This document shows, piece after piece, positions 19,099 through 27,434 of a DNA stretch of 64,000 bases (position 1 is the stretch's first letter; every line of letters begins with the position of its first letter). Origin of the DNA: Rhodococcus sp. 14-2483-1-2 (GTDB lineage: Bacteria > Actinomycetota > Actinomycetes > Mycobacteriales > Mycobacteriaceae); the NCBI RefSeq assembly GCF_002259405.1, contig NZ_NPFW01000021.1, positions 62,001 to 126,000 on the forward strand, in the 5' to 3' direction. The notes below the pieces were generated by a model. It had not been told where the DNA came from, did no database searches, and worked only from the letters and a program-made list of their open reading frames with translations. The position numbers were made by a program, and so were the translations under genes.

Positions 19099-20052
19099 TC
19101 AGCTCCGGGCGTAGAGCTTCTCCACCAGGCCGAGGGTCCACAGCGCGGTCAGTGGTCCACCGTCGTTGGTGAACTTGTCGGTCCGCACGATGCGGTCGTC
19201 TCTCACGGCAGGCAGGCCACTCCAGATCGGATTGGCGTTCATGGCCTGCAGGTCCTGCTCCGAGGTGATCGAGGCAATCATGGCCACTGCGTCGGATGCG
19301 GCAGTAACGTTCTCCGGGCCGTACTCGATTTCGGGGTCAGCGTCGTTCCAGGCGGAAGCGAAGCGGGCTCCCACGTCTTCGAGCACGATGGAGGTCACCC
19401 GGTCGCGTCCTATCGAGATCCCACCTTCCTCGGACGTACTGATCGGCAGGACCGCGGTGTTCGCGATCGCGTCGGCATACTGCAACGTGAGCTCGTCGAC
19501 GCGAGAGGTGTACTCGCTCAGTATCGTTTCCACCTCGTCCCGAAGATTCAGTGCCGCGCCGATCGTTGTGACGTCCTGCTGCCAGCTGACTCCGGTGCCG
19601 GTGGAGCCCACCGGCAGTACCGGCGCAATTTCACTGAGCTGGTCGTATATCTCCTCGACTACTTCGTCGCGACCGATGATCAAGTCCGGTTCCACTCGGG
19701 CAATTGCTTCGAGATCGACCGTGTTTCGGGGGTAGAGCTCTGGCACTCCGTCTGCAAGCAGCATCCTGGTGGGCTCGGTCAGTGGACCGGGAATTTCCGG
19801 CGGAGCCTCGGTTTCCACCGGAATCCCGACGATGGGCAAGTCGAACGCCAGGGCGATGTCCAGGTCGCGTCGTCCGTCGATGACGACGACCGACTCGATT
19901 CGATCCGGTACCTCGACGGTGCCGAACTGCGTGGTGGCCGAATGGGTCGCGGAGTTCGTGGCCGCCCGTTCGGTGTCGACACCACAAGCCGAGAGCAGAG
20001 ATGCAACCAGGAACGCGCCGAGGGCGACGGACAAGTGGGGGACTGTCTTCAC
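19099..20052 (-). CDS. Second Fe-siderophore-type ABC substrate-binding lipoprotein
   Basis: 317 aa, FecB/BtuF-type binding protein. The signal peptide ends in lipobox LSAC (Cys ~23). Mature landmarks are FGTVEVPDRIESVVVIDGR, VDLEAIARVEPDLIIG and WQQDVTTIGAALNL. It differs clearly from the lipoprotein at 6394, so it probably serves another siderophore (xenosiderophore) or haem. The GTG start at 20052 lies only 3 bases from an iron box and has no Shine-Dalgarno, which suggests a leaderless mRNA. No permease genes are adjacent; it is followed by an SRPBCC protein. Confidence 0.88.
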   Translation of the reverse strand: MKTVPHLSVALGAFLVASLLSACGVDTERAATNSATHSATTQFGTVEVPDRIESVVVIDGRRDLDIALAFDLPIVGIPVETEAPPEIPGPLTEPTRMLLADGVPELYPRNTVDLEAIARVEPDLIIGRDEVVEEIYDQLSEIAPVLPVGSTGTGVSWQQDVTTIGAALNLRDEVETILSEYTSRVDELTLQYADAIANTAVLPISTSEEGGISIGRDRVTSIVLEDVGARFASAWNDADPEIEYGPENVTAASDAVAMIASITSEQDLQAMNANPIWSGLPAVRDDRIVRTDKFTNDGGPLTALWTLGLVEKLYARS

Positions 20053-20055
20053 GAC

Positions 20056-20074
20056 TTAAGTAAACCAAACCTAA
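20056..20074 (-). promoter_or_regulatory. IdeR/DtxR-type iron box
   Basis: Read on the minus strand it begins TTAGGTTTGG and ends TTTACTTAA; I count 15 of 19 positions matching TTAGGTTAGGCTAACCTAA. It directly abuts the GTG start of the lipoprotein gene, so iron-loaded IdeR would cover the promoter and block transcription when iron is plentiful. Confidence 0.8.
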
Positions 20075-20093
20075 GTCGATTGTGAAGAACTGG

Positions 20094-21782
20094 TCATTCG
20101 TCGAACTCGATGCGGACCGAGACCGGGTCGGTCTGGAGCGCTCGGAAGCCGGCTCCGATGATGCGTCCGAGGAGGGGATTGCCGGAGAACGACCTCGCTC
20201 TGACGACGACGTCGTCGTCGGGTACGAATGTGGCTGTGCCGCTGCGCCACTGGTTGCCCACTCGAATCCGGATTCCCGGTATGTCCGCGATATTGGCACC
20301 CCAACCGGACCTGGTGCCGTGCTGCGATACCAGCCACGCACCGGAATCGTCGAATGCCGCCGACACCGGCACGCGACGGGCGAGCCCGGTCTTGCGTCCC
20401 ACGGTCTCGAGGTCGGTCACCAGGGAGGTCGTCACTCCCAGGGACGTCAATCCGTTCACGATGGGATTGGCGAGGTACTTCCCGATCAAGCGCTCGCGGC
20501 GGAACTTCGTCACGGCAGCAGATGTGTCCGCCCGAGCGGCACCTCGGCGGTTGCGAAACGCGTCCCAGCCGTTGCGCTGCATCATCGTGGCGGCAGTCTT
20601 CCACGCCGGGCGGCTGGAATTCGGCTGCCGTCCAGCGCCGATGAGCTGCAATTGGTCGGTGTGCCACTGCAGATCGAGTGCGCCGTTGATCTGTTTGAAC
20701 GCGCTGGACTTCGACGGGACGCGAAGACCCACGCGCGGCGACTCGACCCGGTCCAGCGTGCCGTCGACCAGAGAGTTCGCGACGGCAGGGGCGAGGGCAG
20801 TCGGACGGCCGAGGCCGACCATGTCGCACTCACCCGACTGCACTGCCGCATTCATCACCGAGCGGGTGCGGAAGCCGCCGGTGACCGCCAGCGGCACGGT
20901 TCCTGCCGCGTCGCGCACCGTCCGCGCGTACTCGAGGAAGTACGCCTCACGATCGCGGGTGCTCGCAGTGCCCATCATCGCGGGTGATTCGTAACTGCCA
21001 CCGCTGATTTCGATGAGATCGATGGATTCTCGAACGAGATGCTCGACGGTGATGCGTGATTCTTCCTCGCTGAAGCCGCCGCGTTGGAAGTCCGCGGAAT
21101 TGAGTTTGATTCCCACTGCGAAACTCGGGGACACCGCTGCTCTGATTGCGCGGACGACTTCGAGTACGAATCGCATCCGTCCGTCGAGGTCGCCGCCCCA
21201 GGCGTCGTCGCGTCGATTGGACAGCGGCGACAGGAACTGCGAAACCAGGTATCCGTGCGCCCCGTGGATCTGGACGCCGTCGAAACCGGCCGTCTCGGCC
21301 ACGGCCGCTGCGGTGGCGAATCGGCCGATGATGTCGCGGATCTCGTTCTCGCTCAACGCCCGCGGTGCCGGAATTCCCGGGATGTTGGGGGCGACCGCGG
21401 ACGGTGCAACGGGCTTGGTGCGGGTGACGATCGGGTTGGCCTGCCGGCCCGGGTGATTGAGCTGCATCCAGATGGGGGCACCGCCGTCGGACGTTGCTTT
21501 CGCCCAACGGGCCAGAGCGTCGCGGTCGCGGTCGTCCTCGATGACGACATTGCCCGGTTCGCCGAGGTGAGATCGGTCGATCATCACGTTGCCGGTCACC
21601 ACCAGGCCGTAGCCGCCCGCGCCCCACTGGCGGTACAGCGTTTCGAGGCGGGAGTCCGGACCGTGCTCGGCGGTGGACAGTCCTTCGCTGAGAGCTGCCT
21701 TCATCACACGATTCGGCAAGATCTGCCCGCCGGCGAGGGTGAGCGGGCTGCTCAGGTCGATCACGTCGGTGTCAGGGGACAT
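20094..21782 (-). CDS. Old-yellow-enzyme reductase fused to a DDN-type nitroreductase domain
   Basis: 562 aa. Residues ~8-370 are an NADH:flavin oxidoreductase TIM barrel: LPNRVMKAALSEG, QLNHPGRQ, GVQIHGAHGYLVSQFLSP with N-R-R-D (the family's GIxxHxAHGYLxxxFxSP), ISGGSYE, GGFRTR and DMVGLGRP. After a linker, residues ~425-562 resemble the deazaflavin (F420)-dependent nitroreductase family: KYLANPIVNGLTS, LETVGRKTG-ARRVPV, WLVSQHG...WGANI. OYE enzymes reduce activated C=C bonds; the C-terminal domain could bind F420 or act on quinones. ATG 21782 has GGAGAAACGCC upstream. It diverges from the TetR gene, its likely regulator. Confidence 0.85.
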   Translation of the reverse strand: MSPDTDVIDLSSPLTLAGGQILPNRVMKAALSEGLSTAEHGPDSRLETLYRQWGAGGYGLVVTGNVMIDRSHLGEPGNVVIEDDRDRDALARWAKATSDGGAPIWMQLNHPGRQANPIVTRTKPVAPSAVAPNIPGIPAPRALSENEIRDIIGRFATAAAVAETAGFDGVQIHGAHGYLVSQFLSPLSNRRDDAWGGDLDGRMRFVLEVVRAIRAAVSPSFAVGIKLNSADFQRGGFSEEESRITVEHLVRESIDLIEISGGSYESPAMMGTASTRDREAYFLEYARTVRDAAGTVPLAVTGGFRTRSVMNAAVQSGECDMVGLGRPTALAPAVANSLVDGTLDRVESPRVGLRVPSKSSAFKQINGALDLQWHTDQLQLIGAGRQPNSSRPAWKTAATMMQRNGWDAFRNRRGAARADTSAAVTKFRRERLIGKYLANPIVNGLTSLGVTTSLVTDLETVGRKTGLARRVPVSAAFDDSGAWLVSQHGTRSGWGANIADIPGIRIRVGNQWRSGTATFVPDDDVVVRARSFSGNPLLGRIIGAGFRALQTDPVSVRIEFDE

Positions 21783-21834
21783 GGCGTTTCTCCGGTTCCT
21801 GGACTGCGGCTCAAGCTATGATGGACAACATAGA

Positions 21835-21849
21835 TACAGAGGGACTGTA
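21835..21849. promoter_or_regulatory. Candidate TetR operator between OYE fusion and tetR
   Basis: TACAG-AGGGA-CTGTA is a perfect 5-bp inverted repeat in the 119-bp divergent gap, surrounded by AT-rich sequence that could hold both promoters. It is short, so the call is tentative. Confidence 0.4.
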
Positions 21850-21901
21850 GATGTAACGAGGCGTCACGTCAATCATTGTGGTGTCCTCGGGAGGGGTTCG
21901 G

Positions 21902-22489
21902 ATGGCGAATCGAAGCAATGCTCGGGACGACATGTTGCGCAGCGCCGCGCACCTGTTTCGTCGACGCGGCGTGGACGCCACCTCGCTGGCAGACGTCATC
22001 GATCATGCGGGCGCGCCGCGCGGGTCGATCTATCACCATTTTCCCCGCGGCAAACCTCAGTTGGTGGAAGAGGCGACCCGTACTGCGGGTGCCGCGATGA
22101 GCGCGATGATTTCGGCCGGCCTGGCTTCCGCCGGTCCGTCTGCGACCGTGCGGGCCATTCTGGAGGGATTCCGCAGCGAACTGCTGGCCACGGATTTCGT
22201 TGCGGGCTGTCCTGTCGCGCCGGCCGCGCTCGAGGGGCTGCATGCGCCGCAGGCCGTGGCCGCGGCAGGTGAGTCCTTCTCGTCCTGGGAGGACGTGATA
22301 GCGGCGTCTCTCTGGCAGCGCGGATTGACTCGCGAGCGGTCGTACGCGTTGGCGACATTCGCGATCGCCGCCATCGAAGGTGCGCTGATCATGGCCAAGG
22401 CGCAGCGCTCCACCACGGCGTTGGATCGGACCGAGGGGGAGTTGTCGGCCCTGCTCGAGGCGGTGCTGGAGGCGTCGGCCGGCCGCTGA
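21902..22489 (+). CDS. TetR family regulator (LmrA/YxaF-like)
   Basis: 195 aa. The N-terminal HTH is typical: MLRSAAHLFRRRGVDATSLADVIDHAGAPRGSIYHHFP. The C-terminal ligand domain contains FVAGCPVAPAALE and a W near residue 130, the pattern of the LmrA/YxaF group that controls multidrug exporters. GGGAGG lies 7 bases before ATG 21902. It sits between the divergent OYE fusion and a DHA2 exporter on its own strand, so it probably represses one or both. Confidence 0.9.
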   Translation: MANRSNARDDMLRSAAHLFRRRGVDATSLADVIDHAGAPRGSIYHHFPRGKPQLVEEATRTAGAAMSAMISAGLASAGPSATVRAILEGFRSELLATDFVAGCPVAPAALEGLHAPQAVAAAGESFSSWEDVIAASLWQRGLTRERSYALATFAIAAIEGALIMAKAQRSTTALDRTEGELSALLEAVLEASAGR

Positions 22490-22529
22490 TGCCGGCCAGG
22501 ATGGGGCGGCAGGTGTTGCTATAACTTCG

Positions 22530-22543
22530 AGTTACAGCTAACT
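22530..22543. promoter_or_regulatory. Candidate operator ahead of DHA2 exporter
   Basis: AGTTA-CAGC-TAACT is a perfect inverted repeat in the 98-bp gap between the TetR gene and the exporter, next to a second near-palindrome (AACTTCGAGTT at 22523-22533). The position suits repression by the neighbouring TetR protein. Confidence 0.4.
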
Positions 22544-22587
22544 TCCCTTCATGAACTATGCCAACCGTCATAGTGGAAGGGATTCCG

Positions 22588-24207
22588 ATGTCGTCACCCA
22601 CCACCTCCCGTCACCTGGCGGATGTGCCCCAATTCCGTCGGCGATACCTCGCGCTGATCGTGATCTGCGCAGCCGAGCTGCTCGTCGTGCTGGACAACAC
22701 CGTCGTCAACGTCGCGCTGCCCTCGATGGGACTGCAGCTGCGTGCCGAGATGAGCGGATTGCAGTGGGTGGTCGACGCCTACACGCTGACGTTCGCTGGA
22801 TTGCTGTTGGCGTTTGGTCACCTCGGCGATCGCTACGGTCGTAAGAAGATCATGGTCGTCGGATTGGCGGGTATTGCGGTGATGTCGGTCGGCGGCGCCG
22901 TCGCAGCCGATCTGGGCCAGGTGATCGCGGCCCGAGCGGCTATGGGAGTGTGTGCGGCCGCGGTGTTTCCGGCGACCCTTGCACTGATCATCAACATCTT
23001 CACCGACGCCAAGGAGCGAGCGCTGGCCATCGCGGCCTGGACGGCCATGGCCGGGTTCGCCATCGCCATCGGCCCGACGGCTGGTGGATTCCTGCTCGAG
23101 CACTTCTCGTGGCATTCGGTGTTCTGGATCAATGTTCCTGTGGCACTGCTCGTTCTGGTGGCTGCGCTGGCCTGCGTGCCGGAGTCCAAAGCAGAGCATG
23201 TCGGCAAGTACGACCCCCTGGGCATCGCGCTGTCGTTGGCGGGCATCACCGTGCTGGTCTGGGCGATCATCGAAGCGCCACACAACGGTTGGTTGTCTGC
23301 AACGAGCGTCGGAGCCTACCTGGCAGGATCGGCTGCCATCGTCGCTTTCGTCTGGTGGGAACTGCGAACACCGTCTCCGGTGCTGGATTTGAATCTGTTT
23401 CGGAACCGGCGATTCTCACTGCCCGCGTTGGCAATTGCCGTGGCGTACTTCAGTATGTTCGGCTTCCTGTTCATGATCACCCAGTATTTCCAGGGGGTGA
23501 TGGAGTTGACCCCACTGGAGTTCGGCATTCACTCGCTGCCCTTCGCTGTATCCATCGCAATCGGTGCGCCGCTGGCGACGATCGTTGCGCAACGCATCGG
23601 AACCACTGCCGTGATCTTCTTCGGGCTGATCGTGATGAGCACCGGAATGTTCATCGCAGGGCAGGTGGAAGTCGAAACGCCCTATCTGGGGCCGGTTCTC
23701 GTCTCGATGATTCTGATGGGCCTCGGCTTGGCGATCGTGCAGGGCCCTGCCACCGAGTCGATCATGTCCTCGGTGACGCTCGACGAAGCAGGTGCGGGCT
23801 CGGCGGTGAACGACACCACGCGAGAGGTCGGCGGGACGCTCGGGGTAGCCGTGCTCGGGTCGATCGTCGCATCGATCTACACCGCTCAGGTGAGTCCGAA
23901 GATCGACGCGATACCCGACGCGATCATGGAGCCGTATCAGAAGGCATTCGCGCGCGAGACGGTCGTCAGCGTGATCGAGATCGTGAAAGCGCCGACCAAC
24001 CCGATCTTCGCGACACAGAAGGCCGACCTGATCTACGCGATGAAAGCTGCTTGCCTGGAGGGCTTTCAGCTCGCGTCGTTCGTCACCGTCGGAGCCGCTG
24101 TGGCATGTGCGCTTGCCGTCGCGCTGTTCCTGCCGTGGCGACGACCCGAGGGAAACGGTGTGCTGCTCGCGTGGCGCGCTGAAGGGGACGGCGACAGGAT
24201 CAGTTGA
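22588..24207 (+). CDS. DHA2-family (EmrB/QacA) MFS drug exporter
   Basis: 539 aa, 14 predicted membrane helices. Motif C/D-type region LLVVLDNTVVNVALPSMG in helix 1, WVVDAYTLTFAGLLLAFGHLGDRYGRKK (motif A, loop 2-3) and VGGTLGVAVLGSIVAS late in the protein are standard for 14-TMS proton-driven drug antiporters. GGAAGGGA sits 5 bases before ATG 22588; an upstream ATG at 22558 lacks this. It is controlled presumably by the TetR gene just upstream. It overlaps the end of the convergent SDR gene by 8 bp. Confidence 0.92.
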   Translation: MSSPTTSRHLADVPQFRRRYLALIVICAAELLVVLDNTVVNVALPSMGLQLRAEMSGLQWVVDAYTLTFAGLLLAFGHLGDRYGRKKIMVVGLAGIAVMSVGGAVAADLGQVIAARAAMGVCAAAVFPATLALIINIFTDAKERALAIAAWTAMAGFAIAIGPTAGGFLLEHFSWHSVFWINVPVALLVLVAALACVPESKAEHVGKYDPLGIALSLAGITVLVWAIIEAPHNGWLSATSVGAYLAGSAAIVAFVWWELRTPSPVLDLNLFRNRRFSLPALAIAVAYFSMFGFLFMITQYFQGVMELTPLEFGIHSLPFAVSIAIGAPLATIVAQRIGTTAVIFFGLIVMSTGMFIAGQVEVETPYLGPVLVSMILMGLGLAIVQGPATESIMSSVTLDEAGAGSAVNDTTREVGGTLGVAVLGSIVASIYTAQVSPKIDAIPDAIMEPYQKAFARETVVSVIEIVKAPTNPIFATQKADLIYAMKAACLEGFQLASFVTVGAAVACALAVALFLPWRRPEGNGVLLAWRAEGDGDRIS

Positions 24208-25096
24208 AGGGCGTGCCACCGGTGACCGCGATGGTCTCGCCGGTGTTGTAGCTCGATTCGTTCGATGCCAGGAAGACATACGCCGGTGCCAGCTCTGCGG
24301 GTTGTCCAGGTCGCCCCAGCGGGACGGTCTCGCCGAACTTCTCGTACTTCTCCGCCGGCATCGTCGCGGGGATGAGCGGTGTCCAAATCGGTCCCGGCGC
24401 AACAGCATTGACGCGAATTCCACGCTCTGCAAGGTCGCCGGCAAGGCCCTTGGTGAAGGCCACGATTCCTGCCTTGGTCGTGGCGTAATCCATCAATTCC
24501 GGAGAAGGGTTCGATGCCTGAATCGAGGTGGTGTTGATGATCGTCGATCCTGCGTCCATGATCTCTGCAGCGCGTTTCGAGATCCAGAACAAGGCGTACA
24601 GGTTGGTCTTGAGCACCCGATCGAACTGCTCGGTGGTGATGTCGGCTATCCCGCCCATCTGGGCCATCTGGAATGCGGCGTTGTTGACGACGATGTCGAG
24701 CCCACCGAGTACCTCGGATGCGGTGTCGACCAATTGCACACACTGCGACTCGTCGGTGAGATCGCAGGCGATGGCTCTGCCTGCGCGGCCCGCTCCCTCG
24801 ATGAGGTCGACAGTGGTCTGCGCGTCAGGACCCTCGGATTCGAGGTGTGCGATGACAACGTCGGCACCCTCGCGCGCAAAGGCAAGTGCAACGGCTCGGC
24901 CGATACCCGAGTCGCCACCGGTGATGAGTGCTCTGCGGCCGTGCAGACGATCCGATCCACGGTAGGAATCCTCACCGTGGTCGGGAACGGTGACCATGTC
25001 ACGGGTCAGTCCTGGGTGCTCGAGACGTCCTTGCTCGGCCCGGTCGGGCATCGGAAACGCGGTTCTCGGGTCGGACTTGCTGAACTGGTCGGACAT
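24200..25096 (-). CDS. SDR family oxidoreductase (YhdG/YghA-like)
   Basis: 298 aa, extended-N-terminus classical SDR. It has GGDSGIGRAVALAFAREGADV (NAD(P)-binding TGxxxGIG-type loop), the catalytic Ser region (INTTSIQA), YATTKAG (Tyr-x3-Lys), and PGPIWTPLIPATM. The first ~40 residues (PGLTRDMVTVPDHGEDSY-like) are typical of stress-induced YhdG/YghA-type dehydrogenases. ATG 25096 follows AAGGA. Substrate unknown. It is convergent with the exporter gene. Confidence 0.88.
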   Translation of the reverse strand: MSDQFSKSDPRTAFPMPDRAEQGRLEHPGLTRDMVTVPDHGEDSYRGSDRLHGRRALITGGDSGIGRAVALAFAREGADVVIAHLESEGPDAQTTVDLIEGAGRAGRAIACDLTDESQCVQLVDTASEVLGGLDIVVNNAAFQMAQMGGIADITTEQFDRVLKTNLYALFWISKRAAEIMDAGSTIINTTSIQASNPSPELMDYATTKAGIVAFTKGLAGDLAERGIRVNAVAPGPIWTPLIPATMPAEKYEKFGETVPLGRPGQPAELAPAYVFLASNESSYNTGETIAVTGGTPFN

Positions 25097-25250
25097 TGTC
25101 GATCCTTGCCTCGGTGTGCGTGAAATGCTCCACGCGGCAAGTCGAACGAGCCGCTTCGGTTCAGTGGAGACGACTCACGGTGAACGTGCCGTCCGGGGTC
25201 GCTGTCCTCCTGGGGTTTGCCGAATCGTGCGGACCGCAAACCTCCACCGG

Positions 25251-25613
25251 TCATGCAGCGCGCGGATCTGCCCCGATGGTCGCCGCGCCCAATGCGTCGA
25301 GAACGAGGCGTGCGGGCCGCGTCGGAGCGTAGATCTCGAGCCGGCCTGCACTGCGGGCGGCGGCATCGACGATCACGCATGCTGCCCCCGAGTACATGAA
25401 GGCGACCGCTGACAAGTCCAGCAGCACAACCGTTTCGCCGCGCAGAGCGTCGTCGAGCGCCTGCGCGAGATCGGTACGAGCCCCCAGGTCGAGATCGCCC
25501 GACGCACGGACGACAGTCAGGCGAGGGGAGTAGAACTCTGTGCCGATGGAGTAATGAGCATTGCCGCGCTCGACGGGGGCGAGGTGAGAATCGAAGTGGT
25601 CGGTGACAGTCAC
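25251..25613 (-). CDS. STAS-domain anti-sigma factor antagonist
   Basis: 120 aa. Pattern of a SpoIIAA/RsbV protein: VVRASGDLDLGARTDLAQALDDAL, then ETVVLLDLSAVAFMYSGAACVIVDAA. The usual D-S-S/A-G at the phosphorylation loop is Y-S-G-A here; the Ser is kept but the preceding acid is a Tyr. It would bind an anti-sigma kinase and free a stress sigma factor. GTG 25613 has GAGAGG nearby. No anti-sigma or sigma gene lies next to it. Confidence 0.82.
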   Translation of the reverse strand: MTVTDHFDSHLAPVERGNAHYSIGTEFYSPRLTVVRASGDLDLGARTDLAQALDDALRGETVVLLDLSAVAFMYSGAACVIVDAAARSAGRLEIYAPTRPARLVLDALGAATIGADPRAA

Positions 25614-25806
25614 GGTGCGAACCTCTCAGTTCGGATGGCCTAGCGACCGACGTGCACGGGGTGAAACCCGAGGGCTACAGGTTCCGGTGCATGCCGTGCG
25701 GTAATCCTGACAGTGCAACGTCACCGAACCGAAGCTTGACCATCACGGACCGATAGCTAGTCGGTAACGATAAGGTAACGGAAGATGAGATGCTGCTGAG
25801 TGGCGT

Positions 25807-26736
25807 TCAGGGCAGTGTGTGGCCTGCCGTTCGGAACAGGCGGTACCACTCCTGCCTGGTCAGGCGTAGGTCCGAACCGCCGGCAGCTTCGACGACTCGA
25901 TCGGGACTCGTGGTGCCGAGCACGACCTGGATGTCGGCCGGGTGCCTGGTGATCCAGGCCGTTGCCACCGCTGACGGGGTGGATCCGTGTGCGCCGGCGA
26001 TCTCGTCCAGTGCCACATTCAGTTCGGGGTAGTTCTCGCGGTCGCCCACGAACACGCCGGAGGGCGTACCGCTCTGGAACGGTGACCACGCCTGCAGGGT
26101 GATGCCGCGCGTTCGCGCGTAGTCCAGCAAGCCGTTGTCGCGGTCGATCGATTGATCCTCGGTGCCCATGTTGGCCGTCAGACCCGCCGCGATCAACGGC
26201 GAGTGCACGATGCTCAGCTGCACCTGATCGAACAGAATGGGTTGACTGACAGCAGTTTTCAGTAACTCGATCTGGCCGGGTGTGTGATTGGAGACGCCGA
26301 AGCCCAGGACTTTGCCCGACGCGTGCAGGTGATCGAACGCTGCTGCGACCTCCTCCGGCTCGACGAGGGTGTCCGGTCGGTGCAGTAGAAGCGTGTCCAG
26401 GTACTCGACGCCGAGGGCCTCGAGTGACGCCTCGACAGTGGTGACGATGTGTTCCTTGGAGAAGTCGAACCAGCCCTCCCGAATGCCGACCTTGCTCTGA
26501 ATGCTGATGTGCTCGCGTTGCGACGAAGTCAGGGTGATCGCATCGCCGAATCGCTTCTCGCACGTGTGCGGGGTACCGCCGTAGATATCGGCATGGTCGA
26601 ACACCGTGACGCCTACTTCGAGAGCGGTGTCCACCAATCGTCTGATCCGTTCGTCGTCCAGATCGGTGATGCGCATGAACCCCAGCACGATGCTCGAGAC
26701 GTCTGTCCCGGTGTGGGGGAGGGTGAAGGTGTGCAT
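25807..26736 (-). CDS. Aldo/keto reductase (YdhF-like)
   Basis: 309 aa TIM barrel. The catalytic set is readable: Asp/Tyr in TVFDHADIYGG, Lys in IQSKVGIREG, His in DTLLLHRPDTL. GFGVSNHTPGQIELL and LGTTSPDRVVEA (NADPH phosphate-binding end) follow. ATG 26736 starts a complete AKR; the reading frame is open further upstream but that part overlaps the membrane-protein gene in another frame and encodes nothing sensible. The gap to the membrane-protein gene is 5 bp, so the two are probably coupled. Confidence 0.9.
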   Translation of the reverse strand: MHTFTLPHTGTDVSSIVLGFMRITDLDDERIRRLVDTALEVGVTVFDHADIYGGTPHTCEKRFGDAITLTSSQREHISIQSKVGIREGWFDFSKEHIVTTVEASLEALGVEYLDTLLLHRPDTLVEPEEVAAAFDHLHASGKVLGFGVSNHTPGQIELLKTAVSQPILFDQVQLSIVHSPLIAAGLTANMGTEDQSIDRDNGLLDYARTRGITLQAWSPFQSGTPSGVFVGDRENYPELNVALDEIAGAHGSTPSAVATAWITRHPADIQVVLGTTSPDRVVEAAGGSDLRLTRQEWYRLFRTAGHTLP

Positions 26737-26741
26737 GTCGG

Positions 26742-27338
26742 TTACTCGAACTCCAGACGCATCGATTGGGTGGTTGCCTGCAGCAGCAGGGCGAAGCCGG
26801 TGAAGGAGATGACGATCGGAGCCCACAGGACCACCGCCACGAACGTGTCCACGCCGCGCTCGACCACGATATAGACCGCGACGACCGTGGTTCCGAGCAG
26901 GCAGAGAGCAATGTGCGTGGCCAACCGCCATTTGTCGAAGAAGAAGCCGGCAAGCATGCCGATCGGGATGAGGAACGCGCATTTTCCGAGCGTGACCTCG
27001 GGCGCGAAATCTGCCGTGATGGTGGCCCCGAAAATTGCGACGTTCGCGATGACGACGAAGGCGAACGCCTGCCCGAGCGTCGGCCACGGACCGAACCACC
27101 AGAACGCGCCCATGATGTATGCGGCGATCATGCACGTCCACTGCACGATCGACGGGATCGCCGTCGTGGCTCCGTAGCCGAATGCGAGCTCGAAGGTCAC
27201 GACGACGGCCATGGCCAAGGCAGCAGCGGAGACGATGCGTTTGACCGCGGTGGTCAACGCGAGGCTGGTCATCACGCCGATACACCATTGATAATGCTCG
27301 TTGGATCTCGTCATGGCGCGAGTCACATCAGCCCCCAT
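26742..27338 (-). CDS. Hypothetical integral membrane protein
   Basis: About 198 aa with roughly six membrane helices (for example RIVSAAALAMAVVVTFELAFG, WTCMIAAYIMGAFWWFG, AFAFVVIANVAIFGATI, CAFLIPIGMLAGFFF, HIALCLLGTTVVAVYIVV, APIVISFTGFALLLQA). No motif recognised. The start is uncertain: ATG 27338 has GGAA 4 bases upstream, and ATG 27314 or 27272 would drop only hydrophilic residues. It precedes the aldo/keto reductase gene by 5 bp. Confidence 0.65.
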   Translation of the reverse strand: MGADVTRAMTRSNEHYQWCIGVMTSLALTTAVKRIVSAAALAMAVVVTFELAFGYGATTAIPSIVQWTCMIAAYIMGAFWWFGPWPTLGQAFAFVVIANVAIFGATITADFAPEVTLGKCAFLIPIGMLAGFFFDKWRLATHIALCLLGTTVVAVYIVVERGVDTFVAVVLWAPIVISFTGFALLLQATTQSMRLEFE

Positions 27339-27343
27339 CGTTC

Positions 27344-27360
27344 CAATCGGGTCCCGATTG
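27344..27360. promoter_or_regulatory. Perfect 17-bp palindrome upstream of membrane protein/AKR pair
   Basis: CAATCGGG-T-CCCGATTG, with 8-bp arms around one base. It lies a few bases before the proposed start codon at 27338, a position that suits an operator for a dimeric regulator. No regulator gene is adjacent. Confidence 0.45.
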
Positions 27361-27434
27361 AAACACAGCCGCCTGCGCCGGGGTTCGACTTCGTTCATTT
27401 TCCCGCGCGGGTGCTCGCGCGATGGGCATGACTG

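Noticed and set aside
26737-27288. N-terminal extension of the aldo/keto reductase frame
   Set aside because: It lies over the membrane-protein gene in another frame and reads as Arg/His-rich noise; the enzyme is complete from 26736.
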